This document shows, piece by piece, positions 1 through 10,964 of a stretch of DNA of 64,000 nt (its first letter is position 1; every line of letters begins with the position of its first letter). Under the pieces are notes generated by a model. It did no database searches. It was given only the letters and a program-made list of their open reading frames with translations, and was not told where the DNA came from. This DNA is from Homalodisca vitripennis (Eukaryota > Arthropoda > Insecta > Hemiptera > Cicadellidae): contig NC_060212.1 of the NCBI RefSeq assembly GCF_021130785.1, positions 146,283,501 through 146,347,500 on the forward strand. Reading direction: 5' to 3'. A program made the translations under genes and the position numbers.

Positions 1-1880
1 GTAGTAAGGCTCTTATTTTATCTAACTAGTTAATAAATAAGGTGGAAGTAAGTAAGGGCTGCATAGTTTGCTTGCAGCGGTTGTATACAAAGCGTCGATT
101 GCAGCACCAGCTGTACAAGACCAGTTATGAATAGATTAATGAGGACGCAGTCATCGCCATATTGGATGGAATCGGAAATAGCCGTGCCAAAGTGAGTTTC
201 TAAGTAGGTGGTAGGGCGAGCTCACTGTGCCGTCCACACAGTGTACTTCCATAGCTTGTATACTAAAGTTGTGAGTCTTAGACCTTTAAAATACGTACTA
301 AAGATAATTGTTTTTCACCTTTGAGTGGAACAATATTTTCCACACATGGAAACGAGGTCGAATAATATAGTAATAACTCATCCTGATCCTTGGTCGACTC
401 ATTATTGATCGTTAAAGATGAATGGGATCTCTACATGGACACGACAATAATTTATGGTTTGTTAGGCCTCGCTGCGTGTATTTATGTATGGGGAATATAA
501 AAGTGAAGGTGGTATGGGTCGGTTTTTATGATTATTAAACTTCTGCTTTTCAATTGAAAAAGGAGCGTTGAAAAGTTCAAGGATTGTTGCGTGTGATGCA
601 TTCGCTTCGAGCAGGCTATAACCTATTTTGATAAATCTGACTTTTACACACGATAACTGAGTGATTTATGTTGTAGCTTTTTAAATTTTATGTTCGTAAA
701 ATAGTAAATGCGTCCTTTACTGTACTTGGTTTTTATTTGTCCTTTATTAATATCTAAACATGGTATTGTTGAATAAAGAAAACACGTGTGGTTAGAAATA
801 AGAACAGCTGTATTCAATCAATGTTGTTAGATAAAACCGCTGATTAAGCGGAATAGAGAGGCGGCTCCACTAAATTCTCTGTATTGTAAACTGCCTATTA
901 TTATAGACCAAAATTAAAAGTACAAGAAAAAATTGTTTTTATCGTTTATGAATGGAAAAGAGGTTATTCTATTGTAGTATTTTCTCACCTATTTAGCTAT
1001 GCAATTTCAGCTGCCTTTCTTCAACTCGCGTCTCTGTCAAATTCTTGCATGTGTAATTAGGTGGTTTCACTGGATGTCTTATCACCTTGCCTGTCAAATA
1101 AATATTTGGTAACACCGGTTTGCAACTACGTGTTAAGTTTACATTGCTGATCTCTTAGACCACATTTTCTTTCTCTGTCGTGCACATGCGCAAGCATTAT
1201 TAATACCATTATATACATTATTAATGTAATACCAACACACATTGACACCTCGTGTGCAGTCCCAGATGATAGTCCAAGAGTTTATAGCCAATCTTGATTT
1301 TTTTAAACACACAACGAAGTGTTTCGTGAAATCGGTAAAGTAAATGACCGTAAAGAAAGAAATTTATCCTCAGCCGCGATAGTTTCAGTGGGGATCAAAA
1401 GGGTTAAAATACCAAGCAATTATTTCTCCTCCGATCACCTTGTTCTTAGTTTGAAACACTTAAGACAAACCGTCATGACACCACAATTATATAAATAAAT
1501 CAGATTCCGCCATCCCAATATGGCTGAAAGTAGCCAGACTTTTTGATTGAAAATAAATCTTTTTGTCTCGTAGTCTTACGCTGACACAGTTATTAACTAT
1601 TACTATTATGTATGTCTCTGACGGCAGGTTTGAAGTGTATCCAGCTGAGAAAATGTAACCTTAGATAATGAGTTATTGTTTGATATTTTCCTTAAAGAAT
1701 AGTACTTTTTAGATTTTATGGAAAACTAGGTAGACTACGTGTGTGTGCTTGTCGAATGCAAATTGGCTTTCGCCTCCTACGCTGTGGCTCTTGTTAATAA
1801 TTCGCATACCCCAACATTGCGGCGAATGAAATTTGTAAATCTACTTGGAAAAATGTTGCGACTAGTGATTTACTTTTATA
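1..1880. other. No gene seen
   Basis: AT-rich DNA without a credible coding frame, RNA gene or tandem array. The left end of the retrotransposon remnant that follows is not marked by any recognisable target-site duplication. Confidence 0.6.
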
Positions 1881-2722
1881 TATTGTCATGGTAGAGGACA
1901 CTCTTTTAGAGGAAGTGGAATCCACTGGATTTCTAGGAATATATCTCGATAGAGGATTAACTTGGACCGATCATGTTGAGCATGTATGTGCAAGGGTTGC
2001 TTCAGGCGATTTTGCCCTGAGGAATTTGGCACAGGTTTGCTCTTTTGACGTTCTAAAGATGGCCTATTTTGGCCTTTTATTTCCTCATTTGACCTACGGC
2101 ATAAGCCTTTGGGGTGGATGTGCCAGGATCAGATTCAACAGAGTTTTCAGGCTTCAGAAAAAAGTCATCAGAATCATGTGCAAATTGAATCCTAGAGAGT
2201 CGTGCCGCGATGCTTTCAGGGAGCATGGTTTTCTGACTTTACCCTGCCTCTATATCTTGGATGTAGCTCTGTATTGCCGATTCCGATGTGAGTTAGTGCG
2301 TGGCAGGGACGTCCACAGGTATGATACTAGAGGTGGGGACAGCTACAGGATGCAACATCATAGAACACTGGCATCTGAACAACTTCCTTCACAAGCTGGT
2401 GTCAGATTAATTAATAATCTCCCTGAGAGCATAAAAAATGTCAACAACCCAACCCTGTATAAAGCTCGATTAAAGGACCTTTTAGTGTCTGAAGTGTTTT
2501 ACTCTGTAGATGAGTTCATGTTACGCCGCTGGGACCACTAAATTTTCGTAACAGTACCGATACTGAAGCCATGTATGAATGAGAGGGAGAATGTAATTAT
2601 GTATGCGAGCAGTGAATGAATCTTAGAATAGCAAATTGCAGGATTTTTAGCTTTATTTATTGACGTTTGCAAATACAATGTAACATTGTTTGAAAGCAAT
2701 AAAAATATGATTGATTGATATA
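1880..2722 (+). mobile_element. 5'-truncated non-LTR retrotransposon
   Basis: The element comprises the RT remnant and ~180 bp of 3' UTR. An AATAAA lies at about 2698-2703, followed within 10 bases by a short GATT-repeat tail (2709-2720), as is common at the 3' ends of insect non-LTR elements. The 3' boundary is therefore fairly clear. The 5' boundary is set only by where the RT similarity begins. Confidence 0.75.
1888..2541 (+). CDS. Non-LTR retrotransposon reverse transcriptase, C-terminal part
   Basis: This open frame of 217 codons is the C-terminal part of a LINE-type polyprotein. The first ~30 residues carry FLGIYLDRGLTW followed by DHV, the usual 'F-L-G-hydrophobic-x-D-x-x-L-x-W-x-x-H' stretch just after the RT palm. 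Residues ~50-80 (AYFGLLFPHLTYGISLWGG) and ~85-100 (RLQKKVIRIMC) match the conserved 'AY-x-S-x-x-x-x-x-L-x-Y-G-I-x-x-W-G' and 'LQK-x-x-IR' block of jockey/CR1-like insect elements. The endonuclease and the catalytic YADD palm are absent, so this is a 5'-truncated copy. The ATG is only the first in-frame methionine and not the native start. The frame itself is intact over 650 bases, which suggests a fairly young insertion. The clade (jockey versus CR1 or RTE) is uncertain. Confidence 0.85.
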   Translation: MVEDTLLEEVESTGFLGIYLDRGLTWTDHVEHVCARVASGDFALRNLAQVCSFDVLKMAYFGLLFPHLTYGISLWGGCARIRFNRVFRLQKKVIRIMCKLNPRESCRDAFREHGFLTLPCLYILDVALYCRFRCELVRGRDVHRYDTRGGDSYRMQHHRTLASEQLPSQAGVRLINNLPESIKNVNNPTLYKARLKDLLVSEVFYSVDEFMLRRWDH

Positions 2723-4700
2723 TTTTCATAATGCCAATGGGGTATTTCAACGTACCCAATGTTGGGGGAAATATTTTTTATTAAGGAACCGATGATTGTT
2801 CGGGAAGCCGCTTCTTAGGCCGCAATGAAATGGAAGCCCACCTTGGCCTGCATCTATTGTGCCGTCCGCCGACTCGGCCTCGTCAGTCAATTTTTAACGT
2901 GCGCCGTCCATCGTCTGTTGTTGGGCGATAAACAGCACAACAAGCTGTGCGACCAGTGCCAAGAGCAATCCGCAGCATCTGTGCACTGGATGTACACAAG
3001 TTATTATTGGCCGGCCTACACCGCTTCGGATACGTCTGTGTTATTCAAGAGTCTCAATTGACTGATGTGGAGGATCTAATATAATCTTATAATATCGTGT
3101 TCTCACTGTTAAGCCCACACCATCGTTCAGCCCATTAGTTCATCGTCGTGTGCGCTGGCACTTTTACGAGCATATAAATTGTCGTGCGGATTGAAATGAT
3201 GTGTTATTATTCTCTTATAATTAATAACCCATGGCGACTAATACATTTTCTTACCAAGACAATTACTAATGCGGCAAGTTAATCATGAATGGTGATCGTA
3301 ATAATGGTTCAATTTAGACGATCTGTCTTGAGGTGGTGTATATTATCCATGAAATCACTTCCCAATTTGATCATAAATAACAAACCCACTTAGTGGAAAA
3401 GTAACTACGTTTGGCCTGTGCCCGTACAAGAACAATTTTAATTCAGCTTATAAAATTAATTGGAGCTCCTGATATAGCTTTCCCACGGATAAATGATATA
3501 AGATGCTGACGTTTATGCCTACCTTCCTTATAGGGTGACATTTTAAAATATCACGGTGGAAAAAATACATTATGCGTCTTTTAACGTCTTTAAGTCACCT
3601 GGCACTTTGGCCACATTTCGAGCTTGGGTTATACTAAGTAGTGATTTTGTTAAGGAACGCGTGATGTTAAAATGTTAAATAGTCCTTCACCGTGACGTAG
3701 AAATGGGGTTGAAGTGGTCTTCAAACTGAGAGGTTACGTGTTCGATTCCTAGTGTGGTCTTAAATATTGTCTAATAGGTTTGGACAGTTTTCCCTTCAAA
3801 ATATATGCTGTAATAAATTAAAGTGCCTCTGGCGTACTAAGAACTCCCTTGATAAAGAAATAGAGAATTTCCATAAGAATTGTAAATACGAATGTCTAAT
3901 TTCTAAGGTACTGTGAAGTTGCGGTTTGAATTAAAATGCTCCTGGTTATCTTTGGGGAAAACTATACAGACTATAAAAAATCTTTCAAATCTAGACGTCT
4001 ACGGTAGACGATAGGGACTAACTACGACCAATCAACAGAATCTGTTTGTGTCAGTCATAAATATACCAGTACTAGGCCTGGCCTTTTGATCGCGTTGTGA
4101 ATAATTATTATAGTGAGATCTTAGCATTTTACATTTCATATGACTTACCGTTTAGTTTATGAAGGCGACAGTCAGTTTTTATGTTAAAGTTTTCGTTAAA
4201 GACAAATATAGTTTTTCGAGAAATCAAAACAGGAATTTTCCCCGCAAAAGAAATTGTTCATAAAAGTTTTTGTAGGGGTCGAACTGGAAGATGAGCATAA
4301 TGATTAATAATACCTAACAAATAATACATTTTTGTCGCTTACATTTTTTGGTTAAATAGTCTTAAAACCAATCGCCAGACATGTACTTAAATCAGTGTCA
4401 GGAAAGAAGTAAAGGTATTGACAATGTTTACTTATAGGAAAAATCTAGAGCGTGGGTGCTCGTTTAATCAAAGGCAGGGAGAGCTACTTGCTTTGCTTTT
4501 TGCCCAAATACTTTTTGCTTAAAAAACTGCCCAAATAAGCTTTCATTTCAAAGAGCGAAAGGAGCTCCAAGCAAGATAAATTCATGATCGAAAACACGTT
4601 CTAGATATTTTCTATAGGATGAACCCTATTGGTGGTTTCTTGTATTAAAATAGAGCCGTAATTGATTAATCTTTACTAAGAATTTGCAAAAGAAACCGCG
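2723..4700. other. No gene seen; possible SINE scrap
   Basis: Mostly AT-rich DNA. Near 3739-3750 there is a pol III B-box-like string (GTTCGATTCC) with weak tRNA-like context just upstream, possibly a decayed tRNA-derived SINE. No acceptor stem or A-tail supports it. The short open frame at 2825-3061 shows no recognisable motif. Confidence 0.4.
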
Positions 4701-4739
4701 TGGTCATCTCTTCCAGTGAAGTCTTATCCGGTACAGGTA

Positions 4740-4945
4740 TTAAACGTGAGTCAGAGGCCGCGCGCGTTGTCATCTCAAGGCCAATCAGATTGCGGTGTCG
4801 CCAATCGTTGTTGGCCATTGTCTCTCGTCGTTTTTGTGCAGTGGATAGTAATCGCGTCGCCGACCGCTTCCTACAATGAACTCTACTATATTCTCTTTGT
4901 GGTATAAAACGTCATGGATGCAAAGCAGGAATATACATTTCAATT
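4740..4945 (+). promoter_or_regulatory. Promoter-like patch (AP-1, CCAAT, TATA)
   Basis: A locally GC-rich stretch contains TGAGTCA (4747-4753), a CCAAT box (4781-4785) and TATAAAA (4903-4909) in that order on the + strand. A TCA initiator-like triplet at 4940 is ~39 bases from the TATA start, farther than the usual ~31. No exon downstream can be tied to it, so this is only a motif cluster. Confidence 0.2.
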
Positions 4946-5800
4946 CCATTTTTGCAAAAGAAAAAAGCCTCCATGAATTCCATTGTTATTTTGAGATCCA
5001 GAAGTTTGTTGACACCTTTCTAATACATAGTGCTTTGTTCGTATAGCTCCATTGTCTTGAAACTAGTTGTTTATTATGTATTTAATATAAATTGATTTAC
5101 AACTGCAGTCAAACACAATAATTAGTTGCCCGCATATGTTCCTCTGATATAGATAATTTCCAAAATATATAGTATAACGTTATTGTTTTATTGAGCGTTG
5201 AGTTGTGACTACATGTTATCGCTTTATATGTTGAACGAAATCACTGAACTTTCCCAAACGAACCAGTTGTTGGAGTAATGTAACGTCATAACCAGTTTCA
5301 AACGTTGTAATGACTGACTATCCGAACCAGTGGTCGTTCTTCGGCGGCAGTTCTTAAAAGTAATTTACATACTTTTCACTCTCCCTTCCGGTCCACCGTA
5401 GGCGATTAGAGACAAATTGAGGTTCGAGGAATACGATGTTCGCGTGATCTGAACAATTTGTGAGAAACCGGCTCGGATGCAACATTGTGACAGCACCAGC
5501 CATTTTTGATATCTGGACATCGTTATCCTTCTTATAACTTCCAATTAAAGCAAATTATGGGCATCTTGTAGGTTCGTTTCGACATGATAGCGCCGTACTT
5601 TTGCAGAGGTCACACAGTTTCAGTATCCATTTCACTGTGAAGAAGTATACTGATACAAAAAAATGTATATCCGGTCAGGATAAAGTTTTAACATTGTAAA
5701 CAGAAACCATCGGGGTCAAATAGATTGTTTAACATGAACTATGAATATCAAGTTATATGCTACAAATTGATAAAATGCCCACTAAACGATAGCTAAATTT
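4946..5800. other. No gene seen
   Basis: AT-rich DNA with no credible frame, RNA gene or repeat recognised. Confidence 0.5.
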
Positions 5801-6004
5801 CTAGTTTTTCCATCCATCCCTATTTTGATGGATAAGGGCTGGAGAGCAAGCAAGGTGTTTGTGCTCGCATTTCGCACAGCTGGGGCTGGGGCTGTCGTGG
5901 CGCCCGTCTAGGGAGGGCATAAAGAGCAGGGGTTCGACACTCGATCCTTGGGGCACTCCTGCCTCAGCGGATGTTCTGGAATCATCTGTTTCTCTGAATG
6001 TCAC
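5801..6004 (-). pseudogene. Reverse transcriptase fragment (non-LTR type)
   Basis: On the minus strand a 67-residue frame contains AEAGVPQGSSVEPLLF, which matches the RT motif 'AGVPQGS-x-L-x-PLLF' shared by jockey, RTE and related non-LTR elements. Downstream, the expected 'YINDIP' and YADD segments are not recognisable and the sequence looks decayed. The upstream part of the palm is also lost or frameshifted. It is unrelated in position and orientation to the RT fragment at 1.9 kb. The call rests on one motif, so the boundaries are nominal. Confidence 0.5.
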
Positions 6005-6815
6005 TTCAGCTTCCTCTCGAGCCTCTCGTCTTTGTTCCTCTTGTTTTGAATGCGCAGACTTGACTTTCCATCACGTACTTCGTGTTGAATTCCAAAATGT
6101 TCTTACCTCACTACCAATGTTGACTTTTACTTAAATTTAGTAATCTTTCACGCACTAGTAACTTTGATCATTACATTATTTCTTTTAACCCTAATACGAT
6201 TAATTATTGCCTAACAAATATCCGAAGAATCTTTTAACCTAACGACCACCGTCGTTAGAGGGTATCATCTTTATTTGATGATTGATACGTAACTAACGGT
6301 AATCCCTTGGTAAAAGTCATTATCAATTTATTAGCCCAATTCTTAGCTTAGGCTGACTAACTGGTATACCTACAGCAATTTAATTCATATAGTAATTTGT
6401 TGGATATTCTCATATGATGTCTAGTATTTTCTAGACAATAAAATGTCCGTTGGCAACAGTTGAGACAGTAATATGGCGAAAGATTCAAATCCACGATGTT
6501 CTTCAATTGTTGGAATGAGCGCGGCAAGGACGGGAACTGTATTGCTCCATTATGGGAATGTTGCCGTGTGACCGTCTATTGTACTTTGCAATGTTACTAT
6601 AGTGTTGCCACAGTGTTACTATAGCAATAGCGTCGTTACAATATCCGCTCTTCAAGGATACCAGACTGTATAGTTGCAGGGATGTAATCGTCCTTGCTGT
6701 CCTTGGTCCTTGTTAGCAGTAATATTAGTTGCATCAATGAAAAACATTTCAAGGATTCATAATTTAATATAAGAAATAGCTTGGAAATAATTTAAACAAA
6801 TAACAATTTTCTTGT
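6005..6815. other. No gene seen
   Basis: AT-rich spacer between an RT remnant and a dispersed repeat. No coding or RNA signal noticed. Confidence 0.5.
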
Positions 6816-7080
6816 AAACAGGAGAGACAGTTGCTACTAAATTGTAGTCACGATCTGTATGCCCCCGCCCCGCACATCGCCCGACAGTGGTCTAGTCCCG
6901 TCTACTTGTTCTACGATATTCACAACCACTCTCTCCCAACCTCCCTTTCCTCCTGGGGCTATCTCTTGATCCTGGAATATAAAACTTTCATACAGGACAT
7001 GCCTGTGGAATCCTCTGTAGAGTCTTTAAGGACTTTCTTTTCCAATTATCGAGAGGGTACGATTGACCGAATCTAAAGGA
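6816..7080 (+). repeat. Dispersed repeat, copy A
   Basis: This ~265-bp segment matches the reverse complement of 8760-9085 along its length, including shared blocks such as TGGAATATAAAACTTTC, TCCTCCTGGGGCT and AGAGTCTTT. Both copies carry short open frames, but the frames differ between them, so the repeat is probably non-coding (a UTR or non-autonomous element). The family is not recognised. Confidence 0.75.
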
Positions 7081-8347
7081 TCCCAGTATTTGTACGAGAA
7101 ATAATAAAGATATATCTTTGGGAAGAGCGCTCAAAAGTCGAAAACTTTCACAATCCCAGGCTATATTCCTTATTATTTAACGTAACGTTTTTCCTATTCG
7201 TAAATTCAAATTTTTAGTAAACACTAAGAAAAGTCTACGTGGAATATAACTTTACCCATTATTGCAAAGAAATAATTGCAACGGCATCGCTGTAAATTAG
7301 CCCTTTTGTAGCAAATGATTGCGTGATTCACGATTGTTTTTTTAATGTTATTGGCTGAGTGTTAGCAAAGCTTACAATTTTATTGGGTGGAAGATTTTAC
7401 TTCTGTTCTTCTGTCTCCCTGATAGCATCTCTAGAACGAACTGAACCTTAGACCAGAAACGTTGTAAAATATTCTTTTCTATATAGAAAACATCCAGTTC
7501 AATGGTGTAGGCCATGTCACTCCATGATCACCATTTTGACATTGGTCTAAAGGGTAACTATGGTGGCACAATCATGTGAGCTATTAAAATGTGACATAGT
7601 AACACATTAGCGTAATTGAATGAACAATAAACATGAATTGTGCGTATAACGTAAGCGAAGTCTGATACGCAGTACGTGGTGTGGCGTACTCCGACCTCGT
7701 ATAGAACACCTCGCGTACATTTACGTGCAGCGTAACCTTACTGCTTTAGCATTTTACAGTGCGTTACAAAGGTATTAACTAATCAGTAAGTGGCAATGCC
7801 CTTGGATTTTGTCTGCGTTATCGTGCTTCATTTCTGTCAGATAAGGTAAACGGAGTTTACACACCCTCGCCAAAAACGTTTGCTGTTACATTTCCCACTT
7901 CAATTCAATTTTTCCTCCTAAAATGCTTTCAAAATGAAAATATCTTTTATTGTACTGTATTACACTGGTAATCTTTTATAAGAATTGTAGTATTTAGGAT
8001 ATAAATATACGTAGTGTGTGTTACATTCTATTGTTCTGAAATTGCAATTTTATGAATATTTAACCCTCTCGAAAGTTTAGTTTTTATATTAATAAAAGAA
8101 TCAGAATCTCCGGCGATGCAAGTTATGTAATTCAGTCATATGCTTCATAAGACTTCATTCACATCTATGGTGTGGCAACTCCTTTTTTGCAACATCATAT
8201 ATACTGGTTAATAACTGCCAAAAAGATTGTGTAATTAATTTAGGAGTTATATCGAGAGATTGTGTCATTCTGCAACTTATGACTCCATTCTCAAAAATAT
8301 ATTATTTGTTATAGCTATTATAATCCCAATATCTGGCATTTTGGGAT

Positions 8348-8349
<2 letters not shown>
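7081..8349. other. No gene seen
   Basis: AT-rich DNA between copy A of the dispersed repeat and the first (TA)n tract. No supported gene. Confidence 0.5.

Positions 8350-8388
<39 letters not shown>
8350..8388. repeat. (TA)n microsatellite
   Basis: About 19 perfect TA repeats directly abut the 5' side of the Penelope-like copy that follows. Confidence 0.97.
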
Positions 8389-8390
<2 letters not shown>

Positions 8391-8640
8391 ATTGTTTTTA
8401 TTGTGTATTATTTTTTCTAAATTATTTTTCTAAATTCATTCTCTGTTCATGATATTATTTATTTCTCTTTGGTGTTAATCACATGTTCAAAAATTCTTGT
8501 TTATTTATGTCAGTTTTTATTTATTTATTTGCTTTTGTAAATTTTGTTGCTGTGTTGTTATTTTGTATTATACCTTATTATACCTTTTTTTGAAAACGGC
8601 AAAAAGCCGAAATAATTAAAGGAACTTTATATTAAGTAAG
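8389..8640 (+). mobile_element. Penelope-like element, 3' UTR-only copy
   Basis: This ~250-bp segment is the reverse complement of 10265-10530, which lies downstream of a GIY-YIG domain and is therefore the 3' end of a Penelope-like element (PLE). The copy here is heavily 5'-truncated and lacks any coding part. Near its 3' end (about 8592-8617) it has a small hairpin, CGGC-AAAAA-GCCG, preceded by TTGAAAA and followed by AAAT, the position where PLEs often carry a hammerhead-like fold. The copy begins at a (TA)n tract. Confidence 0.75.
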
Positions 8641-8711
8641 CGCTCTAATAATGGTAGCACATTCACAAGTGAGCAGATTTCGACTGAGCAAGTACTTTTT
8701 GCGATTCAAGT

Positions 8712-8714
<3 letters not shown>

Positions 8715-8755
<41 letters not shown>
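8715..8755. repeat. (TA)n microsatellite
   Basis: About 20 TA units lie next to the end of dispersed repeat copy B. Confidence 0.97.
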
Positions 8756-8759
<4 letters not shown>

Positions 8760-9085
8760 CGTTACTCTGTTGGTTGTTTCTTCGCTTCTAGAAATTTGAT
8801 AAGCGTCCGCTCCCTCTTGGCAGTTGGATAAGAAAGTTCTGAAAGACTCTGGAGAGAATTCCAGACGCGTGTCTGGACGTGAAAGTTTTATATTCCAGGA
8901 CCTGGAGAAAGCCCCAGGAGGAGGAAAGTGAAGATAAGATAGAGAGGGTGGTTGGGGGAGAGTGGTTTTGAATATTGTAAAGCAAGTAGACGAGACTAGA
9001 CTATTGTCAGGTGGGTGATGCGGGGCGGGGGGCGGGGGGCACATGGGTCGTGACTGCTTTGATAGTGACTGTCTCTGCTGTTTAC
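8760..9085 (-). repeat. Dispersed repeat, copy B (inverted)
   Basis: This segment is homologous to 6816-7080 in the opposite orientation. It is longer than copy A because of small insertions, including an extra pyrimidine-rich segment on its minus strand. The 112- and 65-codon minus frames inside it overlap in different frames, and the longer one runs into the (TA)n tract, so neither is a credible gene. Confidence 0.75.
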
Positions 9086-10227
9086 GATGAAATTGTCTTT
9101 GGTTTAAAGTACTGTACGTGTAAACTTGGCACGCCCCTTGCGTGAAGAAGAACGGGAAGAAGGAATGCTTTATTCATAGCAATACCTTGGTGTTTATTAT
9201 TCACATGCAACGCATTTCAGTTTTGGAATTCTGTAAAAAGGTTGTTATTGATTTGTTGCACTACTTGTCGCAAACATTTTTTTCTACAATTTCGTCTCGA
9301 CGTTAATAACAATGCGAGTTTTATTTTAGATGTAGCAACATTGTAATAACCCCTTCTCCTTTTTCTATCACCAATTACTAATATTAAGATTGATATCCAT
9401 GTGAAATTTCAGCTTAACGGAACAACGTCAAAATCTTACTGTATTTAAATTTACAAAATGTTTCTTTATGTTGCATTATGGGTTAGTGGTTTTTATTTAC
9501 ATTTTACATCTATTCAGACCACAATGTGAAGGATAAATATTCTTGAGGACGGGCTGACGGAATGAGAGGGCGCCAAGAGAAGGCGGTGATGACCAAGGTC
9601 TAGGAGAACCGCGGGCACGCGCAGGAATGTGTGTCTCTGGGCCTCCGTGTGTGTGCGGTCCACACTACTGCGCTCGGTGTTGAGGTATCGGTGTGTGACT
9701 GGACATGATGAGGTCCGTGCCACGTGACACGGCCAGTACAGGCCAGCACTGGTAACAGTGTTGTGCACAGGTCACTTGGTAATATAAAGTGTACTTAGAC
9801 GTAATGTTGAATTCACGCTATCAAAACGTTGTTAATATCAACTTACAACTAAAATAAAAGTAACAAAATAGGATTACGTCACACCACGTGTACCTTCGCT
9901 GAGGTCGTGTACAAGATTTCGTCTATAGTTACATTTGTTACTGTGTTACGTGTAACATGTCTTATAATTGTACTCAATTCGTTAACACATTTATTTGCTG
10001 TCGTGATTACCAATAAGGCCAATTTAAAAATTTTCCTAGTGCTAAATCATATGTAGCGACGTCCACCAGTATTGAAATCGGTACACATAAAGCGTCATGC
10101 GAAATTTCAATTCTATCGGTTAAGTTTGTTCTTGAGATATCGTACTGATGGACAAATAAGTAGACATACGGACAGAAATAGCATTTTTCTAGCTGAAGGG
10201 TGGTTACATGTATGCAAGTGATATATG

Positions 10228-10229
<2 letters not shown>
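9086..10229. other. No gene seen; one GC-rich patch
   Basis: A GC-rich island at about 9535-9770 contrasts with AT-rich flanks and has an open minus frame without recognisable motifs. It could be an old repeat or an untranslated exon. Nothing further is supported. Confidence 0.4.

Positions 10230-10264
<35 letters not shown>
10230..10264. repeat. (TA)n microsatellite
   Basis: A TA tract at the 3' boundary of the minus-strand Penelope-like copy. Confidence 0.95.
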
Positions 10265-10268
<4 letters not shown>

Positions 10269-10922
10269 ACAAATTAGACTTCTTAGTTTAAATTTCCTTT
10301 AATATTTCGGCTTTGCCGTTTTCAAAAAGGTATAATAAAAAGGTATAATAAAAAGTATAAAACAAAAATAACACAGCAACAAAATTTAACAAGTAAATAA
10401 ATAAACATTTGCATAAATAAATGAACAGGAATTTTTAAACATGTGATTAACACCAAAGAGAAATATCATGAACAGAGAAAGAATTTAGAAAAATAATTTA
10501 GAAAAAATAATAATAACAAAAACAATTGATCATTTCATCTTTTATTCAGACCAAAGGGTACTTTTGATTTTAATATTAACTGATGTGCCTGTTCTAAATT
10601 TTCTAAGTATATTTTGTTTCCATCTTCTGGTACTTTGCAAATACCTTTCAATGAATAACATTGTTCAAAATTTTGTTGGTGGCCTAATGCGTGTTGTGAA
10701 ACCAATTTTTCATCCTGTTTTTTAGACGAACAACGATGATTATTCATTCTTATGTGCAATGGATTGGTTGACAATCCAACATAATCCATTGCACAATTTT
10801 TACATGTTAATTGATAAATTACATTTTTGCTTTTGCAATTAATTTCTCCTCTAATAGGGTAAGTTTTCTTTGTTTTACTACTGGTAAAAAAATTGGACGA
10901 TTTTATAATTTTGCAAGTATTA

Positions 10923-10925
<3 letters not shown>
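10265..10925 (-). mobile_element. Penelope-like element, 5'-truncated, with GIY-YIG end
   Basis: This is a ~660-bp minus-strand copy bounded on both sides by (TA)n. From its 5' side it contains the end of the PLE polyprotein (GIY-YIG endonuclease), then an AT-rich 3' UTR shared with the 8389-8640 copy, including the CGGC-AAA-GCCG hairpin (about 10306-10322 on this strand). The reverse transcriptase portion is missing. Confidence 0.85.

Positions 10926-10926
<1 letters not shown>
10535..10926 (-). CDS. PLE GIY-YIG endonuclease domain (partial)
   Basis: This is the C-terminal GIY-YIG nuclease of a Penelope-like retroelement, the domain that nicks target DNA. The frame is open from the adjoining TA tract at ~10926 down to the stop at 10535, about 130 codons. 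The first in-frame ATG (10789) lies inside the domain and is not a start. Upstream of that ATG the frame reads CKSKNVIYQLTCKNC and then MDYVGLSTNPLHIRMNNHR. VIY and YVG are the two GIY/YIG elements, the Cys pair resembles the CCHH-type linker common in PLEs, and the RMNNHR block and later LENLEQ with a PFGLN ending match the family's C-terminus. The frame is uninterrupted, but without an RT domain the copy cannot be autonomous. Confidence 0.88.
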
Positions 10927-10958
<32 letters not shown>

Positions 10959-10964
10959 TATATA
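10926..10964. repeat. (TA)n microsatellite, imperfect
   Basis: TA repeats with one AA interruption at the 5' boundary of the minus-strand PLE copy. Confidence 0.95.
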
